Part shown: one piece after another, positions 1 through 7,405 of the stretch
Layout of the letters: each line of letters starts with the position of its first letter
Position numbering within the stretch: the stretch's first letter is position 1
Source: Acidobacteriota bacterium
GTDB taxonomy: Bacteria > Acidobacteriota > Blastocatellia > Pyrinomonadales > Pyrinomonadaceae
Assembly (NCBI GenBank): GCA_029862725.1
Contig: JAOTWT010000006.1
Span: forward strand, 1-21,723
Reading direction: 5' to 3'
DNA: 21,723 nucleotides
Translations under genes and position numbers: made by a program
The notes under the pieces: model-generated
The model's input: only the letters and a program-made list of their open reading frames with translations
Databases searched by the model: none
Told to the model about the DNA's origin: nothing

Positions 1-2
1 AT

Positions 3-350
3 GGGTCTGAGTTGCCGGCCCGGCTGAAGATGTCTGTGATTCTCAAGTCCAAGTACGCCCGATACGATGGTCTTTTTACGAGAAATGGCGATAGATGGGA
101 ATACGATATGCAGAAGCTCGAAGAATTGCCATGGGCGCCAAATCGCGAGATTTACAGTGAAGGTTTGGTGATCGAGGCACTGGAATCAAGAAAAGTTGGC
201 TTTAAGAAATTTGACCTTCAACCGTTTCTTAAATCACGTGAAAACGGTAATCCTCCCTGCCTTTTTCAGTTAGAATTTCGAGTTACAAACCAGAATCAGG
301 AAACTTTCTATGGGCGTAGCAGGATGATTACGGTTCTGTTGGGTGACTGA
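3..350 (+). CDS. C-terminal end of an unrecognised protein (runs off the left edge)
   Basis: The frame is open from the first codon of the window to a TGA at 348-350, giving about 115 residues, so the true start probably lies upstream. A TTG at 12 and an ATG at 30 exist, but neither has a convincing Shine-Dalgarno sequence. The visible part has no signal peptide or membrane segment. It alternates short hydrophobic and charged stretches (MSVILKSKYARYDGLFTR early, LFQLEFRV late), which suggests a beta-rich fold. I do not recognise the family. The genes downstream look like Rhs toxin/immunity cassettes, so this could belong to the same array, but nothing in its own sequence shows that. Confidence 0.5.
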   Translation, partial: GSELPARLKMSVILKSKYARYDGLFTRNGDRWEYDMQKLEELPWAPNREIYSEGLVIEALESRKVGFKKFDLQPFLKSRENGNPPCLFQLEFRVTNQNQETFYGRSRMITVLLGD

Positions 351-369
351 AACGCGATAGATCGATGCG

Positions 370-564
370 GTGTCATCTATTGAAACTTGCCTAGGCAAGA
401 AGCCTTCCGAACAAGGTTGTATTTGGAGGGATCCGAAACAAATCTTTGCGAAGGAAGCATTCTATTTGCCGTCTGGCGCACCTCCGCCGACGCCGACTCC
501 GGAAATGCGGACGCAGTTTGAGGAAGTAAAACGGGATTGGGCCGAGTTCTGGAAACGCGGCTAA
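370..564 (+). CDS. Small orphan ORF, possible gene remnant
   Basis: This 64-residue frame starts at a GTG 19 bases after the previous stop, and an in-frame TAG at 358 closes it off upstream. It has two cysteines, a GCIWRDP segment, a proline/threonine linker (APPPTPTPEM) and a basic/acidic amphipathic end (EEVKRDWAEFWKRG). I see no convincing ribosome-binding site and no signal peptide. The linker and helical end look like the C-terminal tail of a longer protein, so this may be a displaced C-terminal fragment and not a complete gene. Its position before a probable immunity-type lipoprotein would suit a decayed toxin tail, which is inference only. The family is not recognised. Confidence 0.35.
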   Translation: MSSIETCLGKKPSEQGCIWRDPKQIFAKEAFYLPSGAPPPTPTPEMRTQFEEVKRDWAEFWKRG

Positions 565-710
565 CGCTTCGGCATTTAATATTCCTTATTTTAGTTGTTT
601 ATGAGGCAGTGGAGTTTGGGGTCCTTGATTCAGCGGGGATATGGATAGCAAATGTGGGTCCCCTTAGAATCGGAAGTGCAGGAAAGGTCTGCAAATAAAG
701 GATGTTAAGT

Positions 711-1061
711 ATGATCTGTTATATTAGAATGCCGGATTGCATCAAGGTAACACTTCTAATGATGTTGTTGATAAATCTTGGCTGCAACGATACTTCCGTT
801 AATCGTGAGCAATCCGATGGCAGCGATGCTCCCGGCATCAAAAGCCTCATTACTGAAGAACAGGCAGTTGAAATTGCTCGAAGAGCTGTTTCAAGTGAAT
901 ATGACGTGAGCGATTATGAGGTCACCGTATTTGACCAAAATGATTTTTGGGGTGTTCAGTTTACTCTGCCTGCGGAGAAGAAGCGTTCAAGTGGACGGGG
1001 CGCGGTAGTTGAAGTTTATAAATCGAATGGTTCAATTAGGAGCAAGTATATAGGTAAGTGA
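711..1061 (+). CDS. Small lipoprotein-like protein resembling NTF2-fold immunity proteins
   Basis: This frame encodes about 116 residues. The ATG at 711 is preferred because AAAGGA at 697-702 sits 8 bases upstream; in-frame ATGs at 702 and 729 are alternatives. The N-terminus is hydrophobic (IKVTLLMMLLINLGC) and ends in an imperfect lipobox, so the product is probably an exported lipoprotein. The body has a helix (EEQAVEIARRAV), a strand containing FWGVQFTLP, and an ending of the kind VVEVYKSNGSIRSKYIGK. This helix, W-V-TLP and GxI-x-GK layout resembles NTF2-fold immunity proteins (Imm-NTF2-2 type) of polymorphic toxin systems. PepSY-like proteins have a similar outline and are the main alternative. 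Its TGA overlaps a GTG that opens the Rhs-core remnant. Confidence 0.5.
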   Translation: MICYIRMPDCIKVTLLMMLLINLGCNDTSVNREQSDGSDAPGIKSLITEEQAVEIARRAVSSEYDVSDYEVTVFDQNDFWGVQFTLPAEKKRSSGRGAVVEVYKSNGSIRSKYIGK

Positions 1062-1165
1062 ACATACTGAGCTCGAATGCGTCAACTGTTGTAGCTTATC
1101 AGAAACAAATTAATCCTCCTCCGCAGAATTCGCCAACGACGAGCGTCACGGGATATATGGTCTAG
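1058..1165 (+). pseudogene. Rhs-core remnant ending at an in-frame TAG
   Basis: The frame of the downstream Rhs-tip ORF stays open upstream from a GTG at 1058 to a TAG at 1163-1165. It reads through VVAYQKQINPPPQNSP and then TSVTGYMV, stop, SSVLGKQL. The GYxV-x-SSVLG wording is what I recall from the distal core of Rhs/YD-repeat proteins in Blastocatellia, where a basic residue occupies the place of the stop. The match to family wording begins only a few codons after the lipoprotein stop. This is therefore a short piece of Rhs core joined to a foreign C-terminus, with a nonsense change at 1163. It would not be translated into the tip unless the TAG is read through. Confidence 0.5.
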
Positions 1166-1174
1166 TCTTCCGTC

Positions 1175-2389
1175 TTGGGCAAACAGCTGACGAGCCTCAG
1201 GCCGGACGGGACCAGGTTGAATACGAGCGTCTATTCCGGCGGAACCCTGGTCGCAAAACAAACCGACACGGGAAACAACTGGCAGATCACAGATCCAATC
1301 ACCGGGAGCAAGGCGACATATGCCTATAACGGCACGGCAACGAAGGAAGAGTTCAGCGGGCTGGGACAAAAGGTATCGGATCAGGACCCGGCCGAGTTCC
1401 CCGATCCTCCCGCAAACGAGATCGTAAGCTTTTGGGAAAACATGCAATGGCAATGCACTGAGGTTCCACAGGAATTCTGGGGCAGCTTCGGGGCTATGCC
1501 GTTTCATTGCCAGATGGCAATATTGATGAATACTGATTTCTTTTTGCCGGACATATACGGTTGGTCTTACGAAGTTCGTGGCGAGAAACAAGAGAAAAAG
1601 GAATCTCCGAAATCGACGAGTTTTCCTTCGCTTTCAGATTCAGTCATGAATTTTGGGCTCAAAGCAGCAGCGAAACCTGTAGGGCGGGACGGCGGCAACC
1701 CGAAACCTGGCGATCCGTGTAAGACTGAGAGTGGCGAGCCAGGAAGATGGTATAAGAAGGGCAAGTGTCTACCTGAAAAAGGTACTGTGGATGTCACTGC
1801 TGCGATTGATATGAGTGAAACTTCGTACATGCCGGTCGATACTTGGTTAGATGTTATCCGGCGGGAATTGGCGGATAATGCAGTGACATTCCTTGAGTCA
1901 GATAGTGACTGCGAGAAATTAATCAATGAATACATAAAAGATCTTAACAGAATTACCGGAAAATCTGTATCATCCGATATCAAGACCCTGGTTAAAGAAT
2001 TCGGATTAAAAGGAAATCTAGTTTCATACAGGAAGCGAAAGCGCAAAAACGTCGGAAGTTCAGGATCAGTAAATCCTTTTACTAAGGGAATGTCCTTTGT
2101 CGGTGCCAATCTATACAGTGAAGAAGCGAACAGATTTGCAGAGGCACTTACATTCATACATGAAGTTCTTCATACCGTTGGATTCTCAGACCGTGACTTT
2201 GTCAATGCATCGGCTCAAATAGGAAGATCGATTTCGATTGATGATTTCATCAGACTTAATCCGGAAAAGGTAGCAAAGCATACGAATCGGTATGATCAAG
2301 AGAGAGTCGCGATTCATGAGATGTCGAAAATTGTTGGCCCGAATTGTGGAAAATCTACATCCACATTCCTTATCAAAAACCGAAAGTAG
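1175..2389 (+). CDS. Orphan Rhs C-terminal module with a metzincin-like zinc-protease motif
   Basis: This 404-residue ORF has a TTG start without a good ribosome-binding site, as expected for a silent tip normally read as part of a longer Rhs protein. Residues 1-75 look like distal Rhs core (TSVYSGGTLVAKQ, WQITDPITGS). Residues 75-200 form a linker with a Gly/Pro-rich stretch. Residues 200-404 are the variable tip. At 329-339 it reads HEVLHTVGFSD, which fits HExxHxxGxxD, the zinc signature of metzincin-type proteases that use Asp as third ligand (as in snapalysin). A methionine follows about 50 residues later (HEMSKIVG), where a Met-turn could lie. A gluzincin arrangement with a distal Glu is the alternative. 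Candidate protease toxin. The stop codon overlaps the ribosome-binding site of the next gene. Confidence 0.6.
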   Translation: MGKQLTSLRPDGTRLNTSVYSGGTLVAKQTDTGNNWQITDPITGSKATYAYNGTATKEEFSGLGQKVSDQDPAEFPDPPANEIVSFWENMQWQCTEVPQEFWGSFGAMPFHCQMAILMNTDFFLPDIYGWSYEVRGEKQEKKESPKSTSFPSLSDSVMNFGLKAAAKPVGRDGGNPKPGDPCKTESGEPGRWYKKGKCLPEKGTVDVTAAIDMSETSYMPVDTWLDVIRRELADNAVTFLESDSDCEKLINEYIKDLNRITGKSVSSDIKTLVKEFGLKGNLVSYRKRKRKNVGSSGSVNPFTKGMSFVGANLYSEEANRFAEALTFIHEVLHTVGFSDRDFVNASAQIGRSISIDDFIRLNPEKVAKHTNRYDQERVAIHEMSKIVGPNCGKSTSTFLIKNRK

Positions 2390-2393
2390 GAGG
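2388..2393 (+). promoter_or_regulatory. Strong ribosome-binding site AGGAGG of the TIMP-like gene
   Basis: AGGAGG begins on the second base of the TAG stop (2387-2389) of the metalloprotease ORF and lies 9 bases before a GTG at 2403. It fixes the start of the downstream gene and suggests that the two genes are translationally coupled. Confidence 0.75.
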
Positions 2394-2402
2394 TTCTGAA
2401 TC

Positions 2403-3125
2403 GTGGGGGTATCGTTGCTGCTGTTTAATAGACACATTAAGCCATTAATCATTGCGATTACAGTCTCAGTTTGTACTTTAGGTAGTTACGCTCAGGACAT
2501 GAGCATTGATTTCTGTGACATTATGTCTACCGATCAAGTGTTTGTTGGGACTTTCTTGAGGGAAATGAAAAAGCCCGCGTCGAATAGTATGGTCTCAGTG
2601 TTTTCCGTGGAGAAAATCGTTAAGGGAAAGATTCAGGAAAGCTTAGTCGTTATTGATAGTGGCTTATATCAGAATCATTTCCGGGTTAATGTTAAATATC
2701 TCGTATCTTTGATTAATTTAGAGAACGGAAATCAACCAAGATTTGGTCGTGTTATTCCGATAGTTGCGATAGGTTCCGAAGCTGAACGAACTTCCGGCCC
2801 CACAAAAGAATTTGCTATCTTTATTGGCGAAGTGGACGCGTTCAATGTAGGGAAGTCAGAAGAGATTTTTGTTGCATTTGTATCTGGACGAAAGATCACA
2901 GAGCCCGTTTTTAGTGATGGCGGAGTTTTCGCTGCCATTTATCCCGCGGGCGAAAGAATTGAACTAAGAGTCTTGACCAGCAAGGATCTTAAGTCATATA
3001 TTCAGGGCGTTGAAGCTAGAGTGCAAATACAATTCGGTTACAGAAATCTTTACTATGATCTTAAGTCTGAAGCAAAGGGATGCGTTTCAAGGAAAATCGA
3101 GCTTGTGTACTTGAATACTCTGTAA
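2403..3125 (+). CDS. Secreted TIMP/netrin-like protein, candidate immunity factor
   Basis: A 240-residue protein starting at GTG behind a perfect AGGAGG. Residues 9-30 form a signal peptide (IKPLIIAITVSVCTLGSYA) with likely cleavage before QD, so the product is exported. The mature protein has a cysteine near its start (C38), then VFVGTF, a strand FSVEKIVKG, and VNVKYLVSL. This order (early Cys, xFVGxV, VExxxKG, F-x-YLV) resembles the N-terminal domain of TIMP/NTR proteins and their bacterial relatives. TIMPs inhibit metzincins by placing their N-terminal Cys on the zinc, but here Cys is the eighth mature residue and the usual paired cysteines are mostly missing. Coupled to the metalloprotease ORF, it would suit an inhibitor or immunity role. 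Such domains also occur alone, so this is inference. Confidence 0.55.
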   Translation: MGVSLLLFNRHIKPLIIAITVSVCTLGSYAQDMSIDFCDIMSTDQVFVGTFLREMKKPASNSMVSVFSVEKIVKGKIQESLVVIDSGLYQNHFRVNVKYLVSLINLENGNQPRFGRVIPIVAIGSEAERTSGPTKEFAIFIGEVDAFNVGKSEEIFVAFVSGRKITEPVFSDGGVFAAIYPAGERIELRVLTSKDLKSYIQGVEARVQIQFGYRNLYYDLKSEAKGCVSRKIELVYLNTL

Positions 3126-3232
3126 GCTTCGTTCCTGGCCATGGCAAGAAAACCATGCGGCTCGACAACTCTATTTGAAGACTTGAGTTGATAGAAAATG
3201 CCGGTTTGATTGATCGTAGCAAGGACTGCTTT

Positions 3233-5197
3233 CTAGTTCCTCACGAGCACCACCGGTGAGTTTTCAGCGTTCAGGATCGTTGTAAAGAATTCCCGCACAT
3301 CGTCGTATCCCTCGACGGGGATCGTCGACCTTTCGGTGATCAGTTCGCGAGTAAAATAAAGTTTGCCCCCGGCCACCTCATAGCTCGTCTGGTATTTCCC
3401 GAAATCGGTCTTCAGGGAAACCGGCTTGGGCATTTCATCGACGGAAAAGCCTTCGGGCAACTCAAAAGTTGCCGATTCTTTAAAAGACAGCGAACCGAGC
3501 GTGACGGGGTTCTTTCTTTCCTTGTCCGTCAGATAAATCGAACGCGAACGGCTGACTATTGTCGGTTTGAATATCAGAAGCGTGTTGCGCATCAATTGAC
3601 CGTAGGACGGTGCCGTGAAAGTGACATCGAGATCAAAACTTGCCTCGTCGTGGTTATCGCTCGGTTTAAACTCGACCAGCTTTGCTGCGGTCGCTCCGCT
3701 CGACAGCCAACGCTCTATCGACTTCTCGTAATCCGTCGCCGACAGGCTCCTGTAAAGAGAGCGTTCATATCTCGAAGACTGACCTTTCGTGACTTCGTTG
3801 ATCGCACCCTCGATCGAGCCCTCGCCGTCAAGCTTTACCTCTACAGTCCGGACCATCGCATTCTCCAGCGGAGCCGTCATCGGCATTTTCACGAGTTCGC
3901 CCTTGTCCCCCGCCATGACAAGGCCAAAACTACCCTGCAGATACTCGGGCAGGTCGCCGACTGGTGTCATATCGTCCGTCGCGTCAAAAATCAGCATACG
4001 GCCGAGGGTTTCGTGTTCGATGACCGTCACCCCTTTTGTTTCCGGACCGACGGATACCGCGATAATGCAATGATTGAACTGCCTCGGTGAGGGCCATTCC
4101 TTTCTGACGTAACTCGGGTCACCCGAATAAATTGCGACCGGGTACGAGTTGATCTTTAACGATTGAAGCATCGCACGCATCAGCGTCGCCTTGTCCTTAC
4201 AATCGCCGTAACCCCTGCTAAGTACAAGGTCTGAGGGACGCGGCCGGTAACCATTTCCATAGGCTACGCCGATATCGATCGAAATATACTGCAGATTCTG
4301 AACGTACTTTCCGATCGCCCTGATCTTATCCAGTTCGGTTTCGGCGTCCGCCGTCAGTTCCCTCGCCTTAGCAGCAATTTCATCGTTTACGACAACCTGA
4401 GGATCGTAGAGACCCGACGCCCAGCTTGAGATCTCGTTCCAGTTAGAAAAAGAACGCGTTCCGGATGATTCGTTGCCGGGGGGTGAAAAACTGACAGCTA
4501 TCAACGGGGCCAAATTCTTGACCGAAGGACTCAGGGGTTCACGAGGAATTGGGGGAAGATTGTTCATCCGCCAGGCATACGAAGATCCATTTACCGTTGG
4601 TTTGATGTCACTATGGTTAAACGTCATGCTCGTGGCCGTCCAACCGTTCGGCAAATTCAGCGTATAGAGCGATGTTATGACCGGGAGATAACCTTGAAAC
4701 TGCCAAACGTCCTCATAAAAAAGCGGCGGGTTTTCGATCTCGACGGTGTAACCAAATACATCGCCCACGCCAACGTCGCTGGAAGCATCTATATACCGCA
4801 CACGTCCCTCGTTGTAGACGTCGTCCGCATCGGAAATCCTGTCGATCGTTTCTTTTTTCCCGTATTCTTTTGAGCGTCCGCCCCCGGAAATGGTCCACGC
4901 CTCCAGTTTTCCAACTTTCCCCGAACTGACGAAATAAAACGCACGGGCGACAGCCGTACCTCTTCCTTCCTTGGTCAGGATTTTTACCGCGTATCTCTCA
5001 ACGGTTATGATCGAACCCTTTTTGTCGACCGTGACCTCCTGCTCGTCAAGCAGCACCACTGCCGATATGTTCTTGTCATATGCCGGCACTGTCTGTCCGG
5101 CGGCATTTCTCAACCATGACGGCGGCGAGCCAAACGAAAACGCGGGCGCCGCAAGGGCCAGCACAAAGATCAGCGTCAAATGAGAGCGTCGTATCAT
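3233..5197 (-). CDS. Secreted DUF3857/transglutaminase-like protein, catalytic triad intact
   Basis: A 654-residue protein. The ATG at 5197 is preferred because GGAG lies 5 bases upstream and a signal peptide (MIRRSHLTLIFVLALAAPAFS) follows directly. A second in-frame ATG at 5215 overlaps the stop of the upstream gene as ATGA. Residues about 30-240 form a DUF3857 beta domain. Residues about 265-420 form a transglutaminase-like papain fold with Cys333 in YGDCKDKA, His376 in FNHC and Asp405 in LIFDATDD. The rest is a beta-rich C-terminal domain. The family acts in the periplasm or at the surface, and the substrate is unknown. It pairs with a paralogue just upstream, with which it is probably co-transcribed. 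The gene ends convergent to the TIMP-like gene. Confidence 0.85.
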   Translation of the reverse strand: MIRRSHLTLIFVLALAAPAFSFGSPPSWLRNAAGQTVPAYDKNISAVVLLDEQEVTVDKKGSIITVERYAVKILTKEGRGTAVARAFYFVSSGKVGKLEAWTISGGGRSKEYGKKETIDRISDADDVYNEGRVRYIDASSDVGVGDVFGYTVEIENPPLFYEDVWQFQGYLPVITSLYTLNLPNGWTATSMTFNHSDIKPTVNGSSYAWRMNNLPPIPREPLSPSVKNLAPLIAVSFSPPGNESSGTRSFSNWNEISSWASGLYDPQVVVNDEIAAKARELTADAETELDKIRAIGKYVQNLQYISIDIGVAYGNGYRPRPSDLVLSRGYGDCKDKATLMRAMLQSLKINSYPVAIYSGDPSYVRKEWPSPRQFNHCIIAVSVGPETKGVTVIEHETLGRMLIFDATDDMTPVGDLPEYLQGSFGLVMAGDKGELVKMPMTAPLENAMVRTVEVKLDGEGSIEGAINEVTKGQSSRYERSLYRSLSATDYEKSIERWLSSGATAAKLVEFKPSDNHDEASFDLDVTFTAPSYGQLMRNTLLIFKPTIVSRSRSIYLTDKERKNPVTLGSLSFKESATFELPEGFSVDEMPKPVSLKTDFGKYQTSYEVAGGKLYFTRELITERSTIPVEGYDDVREFFTTILNAENSPVVLVRN

Positions 5198-5211
5198 AGT
5201 TTCTCCAGGGT

Positions 5212-7173
5212 TCATTCAGCCGATTCGCGAAGAATCAGGCTGTATGTATCGGATTCATGAAACAAGTCGAACAACTTCTTCAGGGGCTCGTATGCGGAAG
5301 CCTTGAAATAAATCTGGCGGTCTCCGCCTATAAAGAAATCCCGCTTGTATTTGAGTGTGTGAGTTTCGATATCGTAAGAAAGTCCGTACTCTGAAGCGGC
5401 GATATTGCCTTTTTCCTTAACATTGTTCGGGCTGGCAAACTTTTCCAGCTTATACCCCTCTGGTAGTTTGATCTCGATCTCGTCGAATTCCGACCAGGGA
5501 AATTCAAAATAGATCGGGTGCTCACGCGTCGCACTTGAAAAAACGTGTTTGTAATTGAATTCGAAAACGCCCGGTTGAAAGAATACACGCGAGCCTGTCT
5601 TTTGCCCGTAATTCGGTATTCGCAGCTTGTATGATTTGACGAGCGGTTTTTCAGGATCGTAAAAATTGCCGATCGTAACATTCGAAACCTCGGCAGTGCT
5701 GATCTTGTCCTTGATCTCTTCAGTAAAATGGTCGATTCGTTCCTGGTCGGTTTCGGTGAATTCCGAACGCCGCAGGTCGTTTGCCCAGTGTCCCGTGTAC
5801 TTGCGTTCCGCCGTCCCGGTGAGCGTGCCGTCTGCATCCAGTTCGAATTTCCCCGTCCGTGCCACTGTCGTGTCCTCGTGCCCAGAAAGCGGAATCGAAG
5901 ACCATCGGAACGCACCGTCAAACGCGAGCATCGCGTGCACGTTTTCCTCGTACCAGATCATCTTTCCGAACGGAAGAAATGGCGTTCCCGGATTAAAGAA
6001 CATGCGCTTCCCATCAACCCAAACCGCTATACCCGCCGGATGAACAAACGAGCCGCTAACTGGATAGGTGTTCGGATTAAAAAACAGCTCGCTGCGGTCG
6101 CCTGACAACACGATGTGGACCTGCAGCCCGATTGCTCTCGCAAGGGAGGCGAACAGCATGTCGATCCCGCCTGACGTCGCCACCTTTGTCTTCAGTGCAT
6201 CCGAAGCTTTTTTGAACTTTATCTTGGGCAGCGGTTGGCCGGAACGGTCGAAGTTGGCGTTGCGGATCTCCTTCTGCACATACGAATAGATCCTCTTCAG
6301 CTTTTCGGTATCATTCGTCGCACCGGCGGTGATTTCCGCACCGGTCGTTTTGATGAGTTTGTCGGGCTTGGTCAACGCGGCAAACCCGAGGCCGAATCCA
6401 ATTCCGAACGAGCTCCAGCTACCGCCTGAAAAGCTGTATTTTAGCAGCGCCCAGGGACGTACCGCGTCCTTCGGTGCCATATAGGGTTCTTCCTTAAACG
6501 CGGGCATGTTCGTTACGCTCGCGATCCAAAAACTCTCGTCATTGGGGTCCCGCCGAAAGCTCGTCGAGGACATGTTGAAAAAGGTCGGGTCGATCGACTG
6601 GTCCTTGTACGGCCTCATGTAGTAGATCGCCTTCTGGATCGGGATATCGCGTTGAAAAATGAGCTTTTCGCCGTTCAGGCTGTCACCCTTAAACTTCTCA
6701 CGGTATTGGTATTCCACGATCACACCGGGTTCGATTCCGGGAACAGCGAATGACTTCGCCCGAACCTTTACGCGCCGCGACTTATAGAGTTCGCGATCGA
6801 AAATGTCGCTTGGCGAAACGTTTACGATCGACCCATCGGGCTTAATAACGCGCGCCGCAACGTTCTCGACCTCAAGTCCCTTTGTGTACGGAATATCGAA
6901 TTTGCTAAAGCGCTCCCGGCCACGCTCGGTAAAGATCTTGACCCTTACGTAGTGCTCGTAATAGAGCTTTTTCCGGCTCTTATCATCGAGCCGGACTTCC
7001 CAAAATATGGCTTCGGCATCCGCGTCGGGTTCAACGATCGGTTTGTCCATCGCAAGTTGCTCGGGAGTGACAGGTTTCCAAACGATCGGTTCGTCTCCTG
7101 CAAACGCTGCGCCGAATAACACCAGGCACACTGATATCAGTAAGGCAATTTGATTTCGATTCGGGATTAACAT
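5212..7173 (-). CDS. Secreted DUF3857/transglutaminase-like protein, catalytic residues lost
   Basis: A 653-residue protein. ATG 7173 is chosen over GTG 7182 because GAGGTG lies 6 bases upstream. A signal peptide (QIALLISVCLVLFGAAFA) is followed by a DUF3857 domain (about 55-240), a transglutaminase-like domain (about 280-410) and a beta-rich C-terminus. Aligned by eye with the downstream paralogue, the catalytic Cys is Ser (VATSGGIDMLF), His is kept (FVHPAG), and Asp is Asn (MFFNPGTP). It is therefore probably not a cysteine hydrolase or transglutaminase. It may bind a ligand or partner the active paralogue. The two genes overlap or nearly touch, which suggests one operon and a shared complex. 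I see no clear promoter in the space shared with the divergent aldolase gene. Confidence 0.8.
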   Translation of the reverse strand: MLIPNRNQIALLISVCLVLFGAAFAGDEPIVWKPVTPEQLAMDKPIVEPDADAEAIFWEVRLDDKSRKKLYYEHYVRVKIFTERGRERFSKFDIPYTKGLEVENVAARVIKPDGSIVNVSPSDIFDRELYKSRRVKVRAKSFAVPGIEPGVIVEYQYREKFKGDSLNGEKLIFQRDIPIQKAIYYMRPYKDQSIDPTFFNMSSTSFRRDPNDESFWIASVTNMPAFKEEPYMAPKDAVRPWALLKYSFSGGSWSSFGIGFGLGFAALTKPDKLIKTTGAEITAGATNDTEKLKRIYSYVQKEIRNANFDRSGQPLPKIKFKKASDALKTKVATSGGIDMLFASLARAIGLQVHIVLSGDRSELFFNPNTYPVSGSFVHPAGIAVWVDGKRMFFNPGTPFLPFGKMIWYEENVHAMLAFDGAFRWSSIPLSGHEDTTVARTGKFELDADGTLTGTAERKYTGHWANDLRRSEFTETDQERIDHFTEEIKDKISTAEVSNVTIGNFYDPEKPLVKSYKLRIPNYGQKTGSRVFFQPGVFEFNYKHVFSSATREHPIYFEFPWSEFDEIEIKLPEGYKLEKFASPNNVKEKGNIAASEYGLSYDIETHTLKYKRDFFIGGDRQIYFKASAYEPLKKLFDLFHESDTYSLILRESAE

Positions 7174-7341
7174 GCCAGGCACCTCGTCGGTAAACCGCGC
7201 TTAGCGGATTGGGAATTGAGGAAGTCGCAGAATGGGATTGCAGCTTCGATCCTCTTTTTTTTCACAGACAATTGCGGAATTTTACAACAAATTGCGCAAG
7301 ATTGGTAATTTTTCAGTGCCGCTGCCCAGACCAGACATCTA

Positions 7342-7350
7342 TGCTATAAT
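7342..7350 (+). promoter_or_regulatory. Extended -10 promoter of fbaB
   Basis: TGCTATAAT is a perfect TATAAT with the extended TGn element. A -35 match at 17 bases spacing is poor (CTGCCC), which is usual when an extended -10 is present. Transcription would start near 7357, leaving a leader of about 50 bases before the aldolase start. Confidence 0.6.
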
Positions 7351-7405
7351 TCGGCGCAAGTCGTTCCAATATAATAATAAGCAAATAAAACAGGAGATTT
7401 TTGTA

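Noticed and set aside
1082..2157. Long minus-strand frames opposite the Rhs tip.
   Set aside because: The plus strand carries the Rhs wording and zinc motif. The minus frames have no recognisable content or start signals.
3160..3200. CAACTC/GAGTTG inverted repeat between the convergent TIMP-like and DUF3857 genes.
   Set aside because: Only six pairs with a 13-base loop and no T-run on either strand; not a credible terminator.
7232..7405. Upstream extension of the aldolase reading frame by 58 codons.
   Set aside because: It contains the extended -10 promoter, has no ribosome-binding site, and is not part of the FbaB family.
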